Positions 13,570-21,337 of a stretch of DNA of 22,404 bases are shown here, piece by piece (the first letter of the stretch is position 1; each line of letters starts with the position of its first letter). The position numbers were made by a program, and so were the translations under genes. Location: NCBI GenBank assembly GCA_007125875.1, contig SLCI01000118.1:1-22404 (forward strand), read 5' to 3'. The notes under the pieces were generated by a model. It saw only the letters and a program-made list of their open reading frames with translations, did not search any database and had not been told where the DNA came from. This stretch comes from Kiritimatiellia bacterium (GTDB taxonomy: Bacteria > Verrucomicrobiota > Kiritimatiellia > SLAD01).

Positions 13570-15757
13570 CCTTCGGCTCCTCTAGCTGATATTCGACCGG
13601 ACCGAAAACCGCCCGCTCGTTCGCGACCAGCAGGCCAATACGGCCCTCCCCTTGCACCTGAGACCATTCCGCGACGTGGTATCCTTGGACATAGGCCCGT
13701 ACCGCACCGTCCGAAAATACGAGTTCAAGCTCATGCGTTGTATCGCGCAACAAAAGCGCCCCGCGCTGAATGCGGTGGCGCAACCGTTGGTTGTGCCGGT
13801 CGCCGAGGCTCCACGCACTCGGTCGGCCATGTAGCGCGAAGAAGCGATACTGATCAGAATCCTCTCCGGCAAAGACCAAGCCGGCCACTTCGCGATTGGC
13901 ATGCGTGTCCGGATCGCCCGGGATCGTCAATTCTGTGCGGATACGCTGCACACCTGTGAGCGGCTCGGTTAGCCAAACGATATCCACATCATTCGTGCCC
14001 GGCGTGAAATGCAGTTGATTGTTTTCAACGGATGCCGCTCCACTCAGCGCTGTGATCTCGTTCCATGAAGCGGTATGCCAATCGCCCGTTGCTTCGGGTA
14101 AATCCCGCGCGCGTGCGATCGTGAGTTGAATCGGCGCACTATATACCTGCATGTCATCCGCATAGACCGCACGGACTTGAACAGCAACGGGACCCGCGCC
14201 CAACGTATGTGCCGCTACGGAAAAGTTCGCCGCATTCGTCGCAGCAGTCGCGAGAACACGGCTATTATGGATAAATTCCAATCGAATCGGTTCCTCGGTT
14301 GCGGTGGCAGATAAACGGATCATATCGCTGCCGGCTGGCGTGTCGGACTCAGAACCCTCCACCGAAACTGAACGGCCATGGTTGTTGACGATAATGGAGC
14401 GCCGATCCGTTGCCATGTGGGCGATGGATCCGCGCCCGAACGCGAGCACTCTTAGCTCGTGATGTCCATCGGCTAAATCGCGCGTATCGAATGAAAATGA
14501 ATTACCCAATGAGCCTTCTGTGGCGGGCTCACCATTGACGACCACACGATATTCGAGCTGTCCAGGAGGGAATTCCGGGAACACGGCAGCCATGAAGGAC
14601 GCCTCGCCACGTAATTCACCCGATTCCATTGCGATCAGCGTCATCGAGAGACGCGGTGCCCACGGGCGGGCCAAAGGCTCCCCCACCAACAAAATCTGGG
14701 TGGGGCTGCGGAGCGCCAGATAAAAGCTCTCTAGCATTGAATGGCCTCGCGCGTAGTGGCCAAAAAAGCGGGCATGCGGGAATTTCGCCCAAACCGAATA
14801 GGGCTCAGTGACCGTGCCCGCAGAGGCTGTGGCACCAGCTCGGAGCCAGTCGGTCAGCTTGGTTTGAATTGGCGTATGGAATTCAGCGGCGAGACTGGTC
14901 ACGTGTTCAGCCATGCTGCCGGGCAAGTGGTTGCCGGCCTGGCTGGCCCGAACATTCGGTGCGCCCATTTGCAAACCGATGATGCCGGGGAGATCACGGG
15001 GCGGCCCCTCCATGACGCGCGACCGCACGCCGGCGGCTTCCAGTTCTTCCTGCACGCCCGCGAATTGCCAGTTCCGCATGCGCGCTCGCACGTCTTCCCC
15101 TTCGACGAAATACACCGTGCCGCGCGGCGAGGACCGGTCGGAGGCGTGCCCATATCGAAGCGTACGAATCACGGTATCCACGCTGTTGCCGCGCGAGCCG
15201 CAAAAGCCCAACATCATGGCAGGCAAAGGCATCTCTGCTTCCGGCAACACATCGCGTAATCGGATGAAGGAACCACCTTCCACCGCGCGCCCATCAGGAT
15301 CGGGGCCAGCATAAAGTGGCGAAATCAGGGCGCCCTTATCGATCCAATCGCGATCCGGCGGGAAACGATTGCGCATAAAGGTCATCCCCGTGATTGATAC
15401 GGGCGGATCGGTCGTAATGCGAACCGGGAAATCAACCGAATAGATCCACGCCAGTACGCGTTCGTCCACGCCCCGCTCGATCATGATGTCCTGCACGGGC
15501 TCCCAGATGTACTGCGCAAACTCTTCATGGGTGAGTTGTGCCGCCGGGGCCAGCACACGGTCCGGCAAATCCAAGTAGATCACATTGCGTGCGGGAATTT
15601 GGCGTAAATGGATAAAGTGGTTGGCGACCTCTTTGGATCGGGCCGACTGATTGTTCACCAACAGGATAATCTCATGCGGCGCAATGGCGGCCTGCCCTAG
15701 CCCGGCCGCACAGGCGACGAGCAGACTGCTGATCAGTACCTTCCAGTGCATGCGCAT
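13562..15757 (-). CDS. Exported TIGR03790-like protein with C-terminal lectin-like domain
   Basis: This 731-residue exported protein has a signal peptide at 1-23 (cleavage near GQA-A). Residues about 28-365 fit the uncharacterised TIGR03790 family, a protein found sporadically in Cyanobacteria, Acidobacteria, Planctomycetota and Verrucomicrobiota. Landmarks are IILLVNNQSARSKEVANHFI (30-49), RQIPARNVI (52-60) and ILLVGEPLARPWAP (355-368). Residues about 370-550 look like one or two Ig-like beta domains. About 555-725 resemble a concanavalin/laminin-G-like fold as in DUF1080 proteins, with DIVWLTEPL, VAGLVFAGEDSDQYRFF and GRIGLLV. The ATG at 15757 overlaps the stop of the sugar transferase by one base (TGATG) and has GAGG about 10 bases upstream. 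No function is known; the operon suggests an envelope role. The family call is from memory. Confidence 0.72.
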   Translation of the reverse strand: MRMHWKVLISSLLVACAAGLGQAAIAPHEIILLVNNQSARSKEVANHFIHLRQIPARNVIYLDLPDRVLAPAAQLTHEEFAQYIWEPVQDIMIERGVDERVLAWIYSVDFPVRITTDPPVSITGMTFMRNRFPPDRDWIDKGALISPLYAGPDPDGRAVEGGSFIRLRDVLPEAEMPLPAMMLGFCGSRGNSVDTVIRTLRYGHASDRSSPRGTVYFVEGEDVRARMRNWQFAGVQEELEAAGVRSRVMEGPPRDLPGIIGLQMGAPNVRASQAGNHLPGSMAEHVTSLAAEFHTPIQTKLTDWLRAGATASAGTVTEPYSVWAKFPHARFFGHYARGHSMLESFYLALRSPTQILLVGEPLARPWAPRLSMTLIAMESGELRGEASFMAAVFPEFPPGQLEYRVVVNGEPATEGSLGNSFSFDTRDLADGHHELRVLAFGRGSIAHMATDRRSIIVNNHGRSVSVEGSESDTPAGSDMIRLSATATEEPIRLEFIHNSRVLATAATNAANFSVAAHTLGAGPVAVQVRAVYADDMQVYSAPIQLTIARARDLPEATGDWHTASWNEITALSGAASVENNQLHFTPGTNDVDIVWLTEPLTGVQRIRTELTIPGDPDTHANREVAGLVFAGEDSDQYRFFALHGRPSAWSLGDRHNQRLRHRIQRGALLLRDTTHELELVFSDGAVRAYVQGYHVAEWSQVQGEGRIGLLVANERAVFGPVEYQLEEPKVE
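13577..13583 (-). promoter_or_regulatory. Ribosome-binding site that fixes a TTG start
   Basis: AGAGGAG on the minus strand lies 7 bases before TTG at 13569. This is optimal spacing and lies inside the last codons of the upstream gene. It is the only plausible initiation signal for the HAD phosphatase and supports coupled translation. Confidence 0.65.
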
Positions 15758-17238
15758 CAATACGCGCCTCGCGAGGTAAGTACCGCCCGCACGGTCCGCA
15801 CCAAAATGACGATGTCCAACCAGACCGACCAATTTCGGACATAATACGCGTCCCATCGTTCCATGCCGGCGGTACCCGACTCACTGCGGCCAGAGACTTG
15901 CCAGAGTCCGGTCAGGCCCGGCCGCACACGATCACGCAGCGCGCGGATTTGAGAAGATAGTTGATCGTAGTGATACTCCGGCAACGGGCGCGGGCCGACC
16001 AACGACATATCGCCCATCAAAATGTTGATAAACTGGGGCAGCTCATCCATTGAGGTCTTACGCAAGAAGCGGCCCACCTTGGTTATCCGCGGATCGTGGC
16101 GCAGCTTACAATCCACCGCCCACTCTGCTGCTAAAGCCGGATCTTCCTTCAATCTCCGTTCCAGGATTTGCTCGGCGTTCGGGTGCATGGTTCGGAATTT
16201 GAGCGTCTTGAAGCGCTCACCATAGCCTCCTACGCGTTCTTGAATAAAAAACGGTGACGACTGATCTTCCAACCAGATCAACAACATCAGCACGAAGAAG
16301 ATCGGCAGCCAGATGGGCGCCGATAGCACGATCAGGAAAATATCGGCGACCCGCTTGGAGATCCGAGCGATCGGATTCAATAAGTTCACCGCCACCTCAA
16401 GCCCCACCAGACCAACGAAGTCGCGCGGTGTTACCCAAAGGGACGGGGCGTCGAGCAAGTCAGGAATGAGTACAACGCGTCGATAGATTGACAGCGGTCC
16501 CTCCAGCAATTCGATCAAGCGTTCACGGCTGGTTTGGCTGGTGGCAATAATCGCAACCGGCGCGTCAGGTGTGTTGTGTCCCATATCCCCCAGCACAGGC
16601 ACACCGCTGATGTAGCTGCCCGTGGCAGATTCGTCATCGAATACACCATATGGCATATAGCCTAGCCCTGGCTCAGCGGCCAAGGCATCCAGCACATGGG
16701 CGGCTGTTTCGTCGCTGCCATAGATCGCGGTAGGCACACCCCAAAGCCCGCGCCGAATAAGCAATGATTTCACCCGCACACGCATCAGCGGCAAAATAAT
16801 GAGACTGCTCAGAAAGGCCGTAGTCAGCGTGAAACGACTGGCTTCCGCACCGGTTTTACTCAAGAAAAGCGCAGCGGCAGCAAGACCAAAAGACGCGACA
16901 ATCAGTGTCGTCAACTTTCTCAGATGCTCTACAGGCCCCATACCCCATGCGGGCGACAACCGCATAAAAACAGCACCCACGCCCCAAACCGGGATGATCA
17001 ACCAACTCCATGGGGGAATCAGACTATCACCGTACAGGAGCTGACGCAGCGCACCGCCCAAAAACATCGAGAGCGTTAACGCGATGATGTCTCCCAAAAA
17101 CAGCCAACCACTGTTCATCACCATACGTGGCAGGAAGTGGTTTGAAGGCAATGACGCCACTTTCCCCTCAGCAGATGACGCGAGGGACGCAGTATCGCTC
17201 ATTGTTTTGCTTGATGCTGAATTTTGTACAGGGGACAT
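15757..17238 (-). CDS. Polyprenyl-phosphate sugar-1-phosphate transferase (WbaP-like)
   Basis: This enzyme should move a hexose-1-phosphate from a UDP-sugar onto undecaprenyl phosphate, the first step of O-antigen or exopolysaccharide repeat assembly at the inner membrane. The 493 residues comprise about four N-terminal helices (about 40-155), a Rossmann-like CoA-binding middle domain (about 165-285), a re-entrant helix (about 297-322) and the catalytic domain. This domain carries FKTLKFRTMH (343-352), KTSMDELPQFINILMGDMSL (394-413) with the Asp399-Glu400 catalytic pair, VGPRP (414-418) and RPGLTGLWQVSGRS (439-452). This full-length architecture matches WbaP/WcaJ-type enzymes; the sugar is unknown. 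ATG 17238 is the longest start but lacks a clear Shine-Dalgarno sequence. It appears to be the first gene of the block. A perfect palindrome lies about 50 bases upstream. Confidence 0.9.
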   Translation of the reverse strand: MSPVQNSASSKTMSDTASLASSAEGKVASLPSNHFLPRMVMNSGWLFLGDIIALTLSMFLGGALRQLLYGDSLIPPWSWLIIPVWGVGAVFMRLSPAWGMGPVEHLRKLTTLIVASFGLAAAALFLSKTGAEASRFTLTTAFLSSLIILPLMRVRVKSLLIRRGLWGVPTAIYGSDETAAHVLDALAAEPGLGYMPYGVFDDESATGSYISGVPVLGDMGHNTPDAPVAIIATSQTSRERLIELLEGPLSIYRRVVLIPDLLDAPSLWVTPRDFVGLVGLEVAVNLLNPIARISKRVADIFLIVLSAPIWLPIFFVLMLLIWLEDQSSPFFIQERVGGYGERFKTLKFRTMHPNAEQILERRLKEDPALAAEWAVDCKLRHDPRITKVGRFLRKTSMDELPQFINILMGDMSLVGPRPLPEYHYDQLSSQIRALRDRVRPGLTGLWQVSGRSESGTAGMERWDAYYVRNWSVWLDIVILVRTVRAVLTSRGAY

Positions 17239-17286
17239 GCGTATTCACTTTATCGGCGACAAGCTAAACAGGTTGGTTGCCGAACA

Positions 17287-17302
17287 CTACTATTCATAGT
17301 AG
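17287..17302. promoter_or_regulatory. Perfect palindrome between divergent genes, candidate operator
   Basis: CTACTAT-TC-ATAGTAG is a perfect inverted repeat with 7-bp arms and a 2-base centre. It lies in the 142-base gap between the divergently transcribed sugar transferase and lipoprotein genes. Size and symmetry suit a dimeric regulator. It overlaps the -35 element of the plus-strand promoter candidate (TTCATA, 17293-17298). Confidence 0.4.
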
Positions 17303-17321
17303 CAATGCGTCGAAGTATAGG
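17293..17321 (+). promoter_or_regulatory. Candidate promoter of the putative lipoprotein gene
   Basis: TTCATA (17293-17298) and TATAGG (17316-17321) are 17 bases apart, each a 4/6 match. Transcription would start near 17328, about 50 bases before the ATG. The match is modest; the overlap with the palindrome is the main reason to list it. Confidence 0.3.
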
Positions 17322-17380
17322 AGCGATCCCTGAATCTGTCGAGTTATTCACTAAAAGCAGCATGGCCAACAGCACCCCGC

Positions 17381-18004
17381 ATGCTGTTTGCGGCCGGTGC
17401 GGCCGTTGGGCTCGCTTTTAGCGGAGGTTGTGCGACGCGGTCGCGGCCGGCGATGACGCGGGAGCCGGAGTCGCGGATCGAACATCATCGGATTGGAATA
17501 CCTGCCACGCCGGTAATGTTTCAGGGCGATTACGCCACACCGGACAAAGGCATCCATCAACTCTTTCGATGGCAGCGAGGGCACCACGAGTGGCACCTGA
17601 CCGTGCTTGATCCCGAAAGCACCTACGCCGGACTATTTCTCCGGAGACCACTGAGCATACCGAAAGAGCGCGATGTGATGTCGCTCTATTTCGAACTCCA
17701 ACCGCCCGAAGCAGCGGAGATGCTCGCGATTGGACTGCGTGACAAGCGTGAAAGAAAGCCAGCACAGAATATTTTGATGGTGCCCATCGCTCCTTACCGC
17801 GTGCAACCGCGGACGGCAGATCGCGGCGGATATTTTGTGATTCCCTTAAGTCACCTGGAGCAGGATCCAGCCCTTAACTGGGACAGTATCATCGGGGTAC
17901 AGCTCAACTTTCTCGAACAACCCACACTGTCATCACGACACATGATCATTCGCCACTTGCAGATCGCCCCGACGCAAATCTTGGATCAGCGTTTCGCCGA
18001 CTAA
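17381..18004 (+). CDS. Putative lipoprotein of unknown function
   Basis: This 207-residue protein starts with a short hydrophobic segment ending in FSGGCATRS, where Cys17 fits a loose lipobox, so it may be a lipoprotein. The rest is a soluble domain with beta-strand-like phrases (DVMSLYFELQPP, GGYFVIPLSHL, SIIGVQLNFLEQP) that recall carbohydrate-binding-like jelly rolls; I do not recognise a family. The start is uncertain. The ATG at 17381 gives a signal without the usual basic residues and no Shine-Dalgarno sequence. The frame is open back to a stop at 17318, but offers only CTG codons there. It is divergent from the sugar-transferase operon, and its stop overlaps the convergent HicB-like gene by 4 bases. 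Confidence 0.6.
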   Translation: MLFAAGAAVGLAFSGGCATRSRPAMTREPESRIEHHRIGIPATPVMFQGDYATPDKGIHQLFRWQRGHHEWHLTVLDPESTYAGLFLRRPLSIPKERDVMSLYFELQPPEAAEMLAIGLRDKRERKPAQNILMVPIAPYRVQPRTADRGGYFVIPLSHLEQDPALNWDSIIGVQLNFLEQPTLSSRHMIIRHLQIAPTQILDQRFAD

Positions 18005-18204
18005 GATCCCAACACATCAAGTTGAATACAATCATCACCCAAGCTGGTGCAGGGACAATATTCCAAGTGATAGCGAATGTTCTCGCGCAGCGAATCCAAG
18101 GCATTGTTTGGGCTTAATCCGGAGCTCTTGATGCCGAGCTCGGCACATTCGGCAAAGAACGTGCCCGCCTCATCCGCTTCCATGATCTGCACTTGATATT
18201 TCAT
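18001..18204 (-). CDS. Small HicB-like protein
   Basis: This 67-residue protein begins MKYQVQIMEADEAGTFFAEC. Its order of features is a short strand, an acidic loop, a second strand (ELGIKSSG), then a helix (NNALDSLRENIRYHLEYC) that resembles the partial RNase-H-like fold of HicB antitoxins and the related DUF1902/UPF0150 proteins. No DNA-binding tail follows, and no HicA toxin lies next to it, so it is a solitary member and an antitoxin role is unlikely. It starts 7 bases after the stop of the pterin dehydratase gene with GGATGA as a possible ribosome site, so the two are probably one transcript. Three cysteines cluster near the C-terminus (CPC at 50-52 and another six residues later). Confidence 0.65.
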   Translation of the reverse strand: MKYQVQIMEADEAGTFFAECAELGIKSSGLSPNNALDSLRENIRYHLEYCPCTSLGDDCIQLDVLGS

Positions 18205-18211
18205 CGGTTTA

Positions 18212-18538
18212 TCATCCAAGCAACGCGTTGGTCTTCGCAGCACAAATGAAGTCGTTCGGCGAAATGCCTCCGACCGAATGCGTGGAATACCGGATCGTAC
18301 ATTCCTTGTAGCCAAAGCTAATATCCGGATGGTGATCCTCGCGATGCGCTACCCACGCAGCCGCACTCACAAACGCAGTGGTTTGATAATAGTTCTTAAA
18401 AGTGAACGTTCGCTGCAATGCACCGTCGTCCAGTTGCCAGCCTTCTAGTTGCTGCAATTCCGCTTGCACTTCGTCCGCAGCCATCGGAGGCGTACCGGGC
18501 TTGCACGGTTCACATTGCTTCTCGGTCCAGTTTGTCAT
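18212..18538 (-). CDS. phhB: Pterin-4a-carbinolamine dehydratase
   Basis: This enzyme dehydrates 4a-hydroxytetrahydropterin, the product of aromatic amino acid hydroxylases, so that the cofactor can be recycled. Relatives also act in molybdopterin metabolism or as regulators. The 108 residues match the family length. The signature REDHHPDISFGY (66-77), with the catalytic pair His69 and His70, and the later STHSVGGIS (85-93) with His87 are all present. The ATG at 18538 has a near-perfect AAGGAGGA 5-6 bases upstream, which rules out the longer frame to 18598. No phenylalanine hydroxylase gene is visible, so the partner is unknown. Confidence 0.93.
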   Translation of the reverse strand: MTNWTEKQCEPCKPGTPPMAADEVQAELQQLEGWQLDDGALQRTFTFKNYYQTTAFVSAAAWVAHREDHHPDISFGYKECTIRYSTHSVGGISPNDFICAAKTNALLG

Positions 18539-18570
18539 CTTTTCCTCCTTCGCTGTTAGGTTCATAGTCC

Positions 18571-18598
18571 AATAAAGCAGAACTGACATCAAAGTCAA
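18571..18598 (-). promoter_or_regulatory. Candidate promoter of the phhB/HicB-like operon
   Basis: On the minus strand TTGACT (18598 to 18593) is followed after 16 bases by TTTATT (18576 to 18571), matching 5/6 and 4/6 consensus positions. The predicted leader to the ATG at 18538 is about 25 bases and includes the strong ribosome site. Confidence 0.4.
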
Positions 18599-18634
18599 AC
18601 GACCGCTCGCTCCGCACGATGAATAAGGAGGCTC

Positions 18635-21337
18635 ATGATTCGGTTCACTTGCATAGTTCGGTCTTGGCGTGATCGCCGCCGAGGTATACTCTTGCCCGCA
18701 ATGAAGAGAGACTGGGGCATCGTGAAAGGCGCATTTTGGGGCGTGATCATCGTGACCGTGCTATGGGTGTTGCATCCTGGCCAATCGGAGATGATCGATG
18801 ACGGCGCAGTCGAAATTCATTTCATGGGCCCGGCCGGCCCGATCAGCGGAGCGCTGGAAGATGCGATCCGCGAATTCGAGCGACTTAGCCGCGAACGAAA
18901 CGCCGAGGATCCCAGCTATCCCATCTATCGCGTTGTATCGGGCCAACACGCGTCCCGCGATCAAGTCGCCGACCCCACCCGCTTTCTTGTTAGCGTCGCC
19001 GGCGGCATGCCGCCCGACGTGATCTTCTTCGATCGATTTGCGATCACCGAATGGGCAGCCCGTGGCGCATTTGATCCGCTCGATGATTTTATTTCCGAAG
19101 ACCGAGCGGCATGGCAAGCGTGGCAGGCTGGCGAGACGTCCGCTCCGTGGCCGGGCGCCGAAGAGGAACCGCCCCGCGCCCCCGGCGCACTCTCACTGGC
19201 GGCAATTGAACCCATTCTGCAAGAAAACTATTTTGAGTCGTGTTGGGATGAAGCCCTTTTCACCGATCCCTTAACGGGAGACACTGGATTATTCGGCGTA
19301 CCCGCAAATGCCGACAACCGTGTGCTGCTCTACAACAAAGACATTCTCCGCCGGCACGGCTTCGTCGACGAGCATGACAACCCGGTGCCCCCTCAAACAT
19401 GGGAAGAGCTGCGCGAAATGGCGCTGGCGATGACAGAACGGGACGAGCGCGGCCAGATTCGCACCATCGGATTCATTCCGAACTACGGCAATTCCTGGTT
19501 GTACTTGTATGGCTGGCAAGCGGGCGGCGAATTCATGAGCGAGGACGGTCTCCAAGTGACCCTGAATCATCCCCGCATTGTCAAAGCGCTCGAGTTCATG
19601 AAAGACATCTACGAAGAGCTCGGCGGCGCCCGCGAAGTCTATGCCTTTCAGCAATCGTTCCAAGGCGGCGAGCTCGACCCGTTCATTCAAGGGCGTGTCG
19701 CCATGAAGATCGACGGGGTCTGGGTGATGGAGACGATGGCTTTTTACGGCCGCGATCTCGACTTCGGCGCCGTACCGCCCCCATTGCCGCAGCAGTCGAT
19801 CGATGAAGGCATGGAACCGATTTCGTGGGTCGGAGGCTGGGCTTATGCCATTCCATCTACGGCGCGCGAGAAGGAGGGAGCGTGGGAGTTAATCCGCTTT
19901 CTCAGCAGCCAACGCGCACATGCGATCATGCTGGAATCGCAACATCTCAATTTTCTCAGTCAAGGACGCCCCTTCTTGCCGCGCCAATTTCCGCATCGCG
20001 AACAAAACGAATGGGCCTTCCAAAAATATGTCGTAGAAAATGAGGCCCTTGAAGATCGATTCAAGCACGCGATGGCTCAATTTCATGACTTGCTGGAAAA
20101 TTCACGCTTCCGCCCTGTAACGCCCGTCGGACAAAAACTATGGAATGCCCAAATCTGGGCGATGGAAGATGCCCTCTTCGGGCGCCGCTCACCTCAAGAC
20201 GCGCTCGATTATTATAATGCCATTGTACAACGCGATCTGGACGACGTCATTTCTCCTCCAGATGGTATCGAGATCACGAGTTGGACTTGGTTCTTCATGC
20301 TCTATACCGGGCTAACCATATCCGTGATCGTGCTGGCCTACAAATGGGACACCAGCAAGGCGTGGCGTAAACGGCTACAAATGTCGAGTAGTATGCGCTG
20401 GTTACGCTTGTTCACCGGCGGGCGCGACTTGGGCAACAACAAACTTGAAGGCTCCAAAGGATCCTACTTTCGGGCGGAATGGAAAAACGGCGTCATCTGT
20501 GCCCTCCCCTTCCTGCTCGGCTTCATTTTATTTACCGGCGGCCCGCTCTTGTTCTCGATTGTCATCAGCTTCAGTCAATTTGATGTGCTTAACCCAGCCG
20601 TCTTCACTGGACTGCGTAACTACGCCTTCATGTTATTCGGCGATGAACTGTTCTGGATTTCGCTGTATAACACGGTGTTTATGGTGATCGGTGTGCCGCT
20701 CGGCATGATCGTGGGGCTCGGTATCGCGCTGCTCTTGAATTTGAAGATTCGCGGCGTCGCCGTTTGGCGCACGCTGTTCTACTTGCCCAGCATTGTGCCG
20801 GTTGTCGCTGCCAGCATCTTGTGGATCTGGATCTTTAATCCGGAAAGCGGCATGCTCAACAACCTACTGGCAATGGTCGGCATACAAGGACCGCGTTGGC
20901 TGCAGGATCCCGCCACCAGCAAATGGTCGCTCATTCTAATGGGCTTATGGGGCGCGGGCGGCGGCATGATCATCTGGCTCGCAGGCCTAAAAGGCATCAG
21001 CGAAAGCTACTATGAGGCGGCCTCGATTGACGGTGCCAGTGTCTGGCAAAAGTTTCGCTACATCACCTTGCCCATGCTGACGCCCTACATCTTTTTCAAT
21101 TTGGTGATGGGCCTGATCGCCACCTTCCAAATCTTCACGCAAGCATTCATCATGACGGCGGGCGGGCCGGTCAACTCCACCCTCTTTTACGTCTATCACC
21201 TCTTTAACAATGCCTTCCGGTATTTGCATATGGGGTACGCCGCAGCCATGGCGTGGTTCCTGTTTGTGATCGTGCTGATCATCACAGCATTCCAAATGAA
21301 GTTCTCCAACCGCTGGGTACATTATGAAGGCGAGTAA
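18635..21337 (+). CDS. Fused solute-binding protein / MalF-type sugar ABC permease
   Basis: This single 900-residue chain combines two parts of a carbohydrate ABC importer. An N-terminal helix (about 29-47) anchors a family-1-like extracellular solute-binding domain (about 58-545), with FFDRFAITEWAARGAFDPLDDF, GVPANADNRVLLYNKDIL and WVGGWAYAIPS. A second helix (about 550-569), followed by a basic stretch, returns the chain to the cytoplasm. A MalF-like permease (about 618-890) then carries a full EAA loop, EAASIDGASVWQKFRYITLP (794-813), which docks the ATPase. The alternating topology is self-consistent with a periplasmic binding domain. The start at 18635 has AAGGAGG 3 bases upstream; a second ATG at 18701 is just before the first helix but has no ribosome site. 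The next gene starts inside its 3' end. The substrate is probably an oligosaccharide, not determinable here. Confidence 0.88.
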   Translation: MIRFTCIVRSWRDRRRGILLPAMKRDWGIVKGAFWGVIIVTVLWVLHPGQSEMIDDGAVEIHFMGPAGPISGALEDAIREFERLSRERNAEDPSYPIYRVVSGQHASRDQVADPTRFLVSVAGGMPPDVIFFDRFAITEWAARGAFDPLDDFISEDRAAWQAWQAGETSAPWPGAEEEPPRAPGALSLAAIEPILQENYFESCWDEALFTDPLTGDTGLFGVPANADNRVLLYNKDILRRHGFVDEHDNPVPPQTWEELREMALAMTERDERGQIRTIGFIPNYGNSWLYLYGWQAGGEFMSEDGLQVTLNHPRIVKALEFMKDIYEELGGAREVYAFQQSFQGGELDPFIQGRVAMKIDGVWVMETMAFYGRDLDFGAVPPPLPQQSIDEGMEPISWVGGWAYAIPSTAREKEGAWELIRFLSSQRAHAIMLESQHLNFLSQGRPFLPRQFPHREQNEWAFQKYVVENEALEDRFKHAMAQFHDLLENSRFRPVTPVGQKLWNAQIWAMEDALFGRRSPQDALDYYNAIVQRDLDDVISPPDGIEITSWTWFFMLYTGLTISVIVLAYKWDTSKAWRKRLQMSSSMRWLRLFTGGRDLGNNKLEGSKGSYFRAEWKNGVICALPFLLGFILFTGGPLLFSIVISFSQFDVLNPAVFTGLRNYAFMLFGDELFWISLYNTVFMVIGVPLGMIVGLGIALLLNLKIRGVAVWRTLFYLPSIVPVVAASILWIWIFNPESGMLNNLLAMVGIQGPRWLQDPATSKWSLILMGLWGAGGGMIIWLAGLKGISESYYEAASIDGASVWQKFRYITLPMLTPYIFFNLVMGLIATFQIFTQAFIMTAGGPVNSTLFYVYHLFNNAFRYLHMGYAAAMAWFLFVIVLIITAFQMKFSNRWVHYEGE

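Noticed and set aside
14741..15259. 172-codon plus-strand frame within the TIGR03790-like gene
   Set aside because: The composition is that of an antisense shadow (rich in Arg, Pro, Gly) and the opposite frame has a signal peptide and family motifs.
15758..15856. Extended start of the TIGR03790-like protein
   Set aside because: The extension lies inside the sugar-transferase gene and would bury the signal peptide 33 residues into the protein.
18001..18538. HicAB toxin-antitoxin module
   Set aside because: The 67-residue HicB-like protein has no adjacent HicA toxin; its neighbour is a clear pterin dehydratase.
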